14,894 bases of DNA from Deltaproteobacteria bacterium. GTDB taxonomy: Bacteria; Bdellovibrionota; JACOXK01; 2-02-FULL-40-11. Positions 13,683 through 14,894 of this stretch are shown piece by piece. The number at the start of each line of letters is the position of its first letter. Positions within the stretch are counted from its first letter, which is position 1. The stretch lies in assembly GCA_016193165.1 (NCBI GenBank), contig JACPST010000103.1, positions 1 through 14,894 of the forward strand. Direction: 5' to 3'. Below the pieces are notes generated by a model. It saw only the letters and a list, made by a program, of their open reading frames with translations. It was not told the origin of the DNA and did no database searches. The translations under genes were made by a program, and so were the position numbers.

Positions 13683-14561
13683 ATGCAAATAAAAAGTTCT
13701 TCTTATAAAGACAGCGGCGTTAATATTAAAAAGGCAGACCAATTTATCTCTCAAATCAAGCCCTTAGCTAAGGCTACCTACCGGCCCGAAGTACTGGCTG
13801 GGCTGGGGGGATTTGGCGCTCTTTTTCATGTAGACTTTCAAAAATATAAAGATCCCGTGATTGTTTCTTCCACAGATGGGGTTGGCACCAAACTTAAAAT
13901 TGCTTTTATGACCAACCGCCACGACACCATAGGCATTGATCTCGTCGCCATGTCTGTCAATGACATTCTCACAATGGGAGCTGAACCTCTGTTTTTTTTA
14001 GATTATTTTGCCACAGCAAATCTAGAGTTGTCTATTGCCACGGAAGTTTTAAAAGGGATTTCTGAAGGATGTAAAATTTCTAACTGTTCTTTGATCGGCG
14101 GAGAAACAGCAGAGATGCCTGGATTTTATCAAAAAGGAGAATATGACCTGGCAGGGTTCGCGGTGGGCATTGTCGAAAGAAATAAAGTTATAGATGGCTC
14201 TGCCATTAAAATTGGACATAAATTGGTGGGACTTTCTTCTTCAGGTCTTCACAGTAATGGTTTTTCTTTGGTTCGAAAAATTTTCTTTGAACAACTTAAA
14301 CTCAAAGCAACAGATACCGTTAAAGAACTCATTAAAACAGGGAGCTGGGAAATGCTCCCTGTTTTTCGTTTTTTGCAATTGAAAGGAAAAATAAAAGACA
14401 CGGAAATGTATCGCACTTTTAACTGCGGAATTGGATATATTTTAATTGTCCCGGATAATGAAGCACAAGATCTGGTTCACGCGTTAAATAATCTCAAACA
14501 AAAAGCTTTTATTATTGGAGAGGTTACTGCTAAAAAAGGGGCGGATGTTGTCTACAAATAA
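13683..14561 (+). CDS. purM: Phosphoribosylformylglycinamidine cyclo-ligase (AIR synthase), with internal deletion
   Basis: PurM cyclises FGAM to AIR with ATP. The first 200 residues are canonical: 'SYKDSGVNI' (7-15), 'GLGGFGALF' (40-48), 'STDGVGTKLKIAF' (63-75), 'GIDLVAMSVNDILTMGAEPL' (84-103), 'GGETAEMPGFY' (139-149) and 'SSSGLHSNGFSLVRK' (185-199). The end is also canonical: 'GSWEMLPVFRFLQ' (220-232) and 'EMYRTFNCGIG' (241-251). Between them relatives have a block with 'L-x-P-T-R-I-Y-V' and 'H-x-T-G-G-G-x-x-E-N-x-P-R'. Here 'ATDTVKEL' (209-216) runs directly into 'IKTGSW' (217-222), so about 45-50 residues are absent in frame near 14325-14334. Total length is 292 against about 345. Loss of the Gly-rich core block would be expected to abolish activity. 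The promoter is weak in its ribosome site (GAG only). It overlaps purN by 17 bases. Confidence 0.93.
   Translation: MQIKSSSYKDSGVNIKKADQFISQIKPLAKATYRPEVLAGLGGFGALFHVDFQKYKDPVIVSSTDGVGTKLKIAFMTNRHDTIGIDLVAMSVNDILTMGAEPLFFLDYFATANLELSIATEVLKGISEGCKISNCSLIGGETAEMPGFYQKGEYDLAGFAVGIVERNKVIDGSAIKIGHKLVGLSSSGLHSNGFSLVRKIFFEQLKLKATDTVKELIKTGSWEMLPVFRFLQLKGKIKDTEMYRTFNCGIGYILIVPDNEAQDLVHALNNLKQKAFIIGEVTAKKGADVVYK
14334..14366 (+). terminator. Terminator-like hairpin inside purM
   Basis: AAAACAGGGAGC (14334-14345) and GCTCCCTGTTTT (14354-14365) are perfect 12-base complementary arms around the loop TGGGAAAT. They are followed by TCGTTTTTTG, so the RNA would have a stable GC-rich stem and U-rich tail, the architecture of an intrinsic terminator. 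It is nevertheless coding: the same bases encode the conserved PurM segment G-S-W-E-M-L-P-V-F. It begins within ten bases of the purM deletion point. It may attenuate purMN transcription or simply be a coincidence of codon choice. Confidence 0.5.
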
Positions 14562-14894
14562 AGCAAAGCTTGCCGTTCTTGTCTCAGGCACAGGTTCAAA
14601 TTTAGAAGCCATTTTAAAAGCCGCAAAAAATCCCAAGTACCCTGCCTACGTAGGAGTTGTGATGAGCGATCAAAAAGAAGCGTTGGCGTTAAAAAAAGCA
14701 ATGGAGCGCCACATACCTGCTGTATTTGTAAATCCAAAACTCTATGAATCCAGAGAAGCTTACAATCAAATGCTCGTTTCGATGCTCAAAGAATATAAAG
14801 TGGATCTTGTGATCCTGGCAGGATTTATGCGAGTACTCTCTCCCCTGTTTGTTCAGGCATTTCCTAAAAAAATTTTAAATATCCACCCTTCTCT
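14545..14894 (+). CDS. purN: Phosphoribosylglycinamide formyltransferase, 3' end outside window
   Basis: PurN transfers the formyl group of 10-formyltetrahydrofolate to GAR. The ATG at 14545 lies within the last codons of purM (17-base overlap), the common purMN arrangement, and is preceded by a purine-rich AAAAAAGGGGCGG. The 116 residues available open with 'KLAVLVSGTGSNLEAIL' (8-24), containing the phosphate-binding G-T-G-S-N-L loop, continue with 'VDLVILAGFMRVLSP' (86-100), and reach 'ILNIHPS' (110-116) with the catalytic N112 and H114. The third catalytic residue, an aspartate about 35 residues on, and the rest of the roughly 190-residue protein lie beyond the window edge. No frame break is seen in the visible part. 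Confidence 0.95.
   Translation, partial: MLSTNKAKLAVLVSGTGSNLEAILKAAKNPKYPAYVGVVMSDQKEALALKKAMERHIPAVFVNPKLYESREAYNQMLVSMLKEYKVDLVILAGFMRVLSPLFVQAFPKKILNIHPS

Noticed and set aside
1..14894. CRISPR arrays, tRNA/rRNA genes, insertion sequences, toxin-antitoxin or phage-defence genes
   Set aside because: Read for on both strands; no repeat-spacer pattern, RNA-gene motif, transposase or nuclease/effector module was seen.

Overview
The window is a compact bacterial biosynthetic region of roughly 40% G+C by eye. It encodes most of de novo purine synthesis (purB, purC, purS, purQ, purL, purF, purM, purN) and a heme/tetrapyrrole cluster (a ccsA/hemX-like gene, hemA, hemC, hemD, hemB) that runs directly into polA. 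The split FGAM synthase (small PurL plus PurS plus PurQ), a Bacillus-type PurF with propeptide and four Fe-S cysteines, glutamyl-tRNA-dependent heme synthesis, and exported YidD-like and TPR proteins suggest an uncultured Gram-negative lineage, perhaps Bdellovibrionota/deltaproteobacteria-like. That placement is inference. The first ~350 bases look different: they carry a ComEC C-terminus and a -7 promoter element of Bacteroidetes type.

Layout. 1-~355: Bacteroidetes-like DNA. ~356-9218, minus strand: one tightly overlapping unit purL > purF > ccsA-like > hemA > hemC > hemD > hemB > polA, in which many junctions are ATGA, GTGA or TAATG overlaps. 9219-9364: divergent intergenic region with a plus-strand promoter. 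9365-10672, plus strand: a 17-codon leader ORF, a signal-peptide YidD homologue and a TPR/membrane protein. 10655-13595, minus strand: purB > purC > purS > purQ. 13596-13682: divergent promoter region. 13683-14894, plus strand: purM > purN, with purN cut by the window end.

Together the pur genes cover the PRPP amidotransferase, GAR transformylase, FGAM synthase, AIR synthase, SAICAR synthase and adenylosuccinate lyase steps. The hem genes run from glutamyl-tRNA to uroporphyrinogen III. I found no defence system, CRISPR array, transposase or RNA gene.

The most striking feature is a set of abrupt, frame-clean losses of conserved protein segments. PolA stops in its 3'-5' exonuclease domain at the join with Bacteroidetes-like DNA. 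HemD lacks the second Ile-Gly-Pro-x-Thr segment. HemA loses its dimerisation domain exactly where hemC begins. The CcsA-like gene keeps only its second half. PurL has lost its N-terminus and has no usable start upstream of the conserved core. PurM lacks about 45-50 residues including the His-x-x-Gly-Gly-Gly segment. All remaining coding sequence is intact. Either the contig contains assembly or amplification joins, or this genome carries many recent precise deletions. Read-level evidence would decide.
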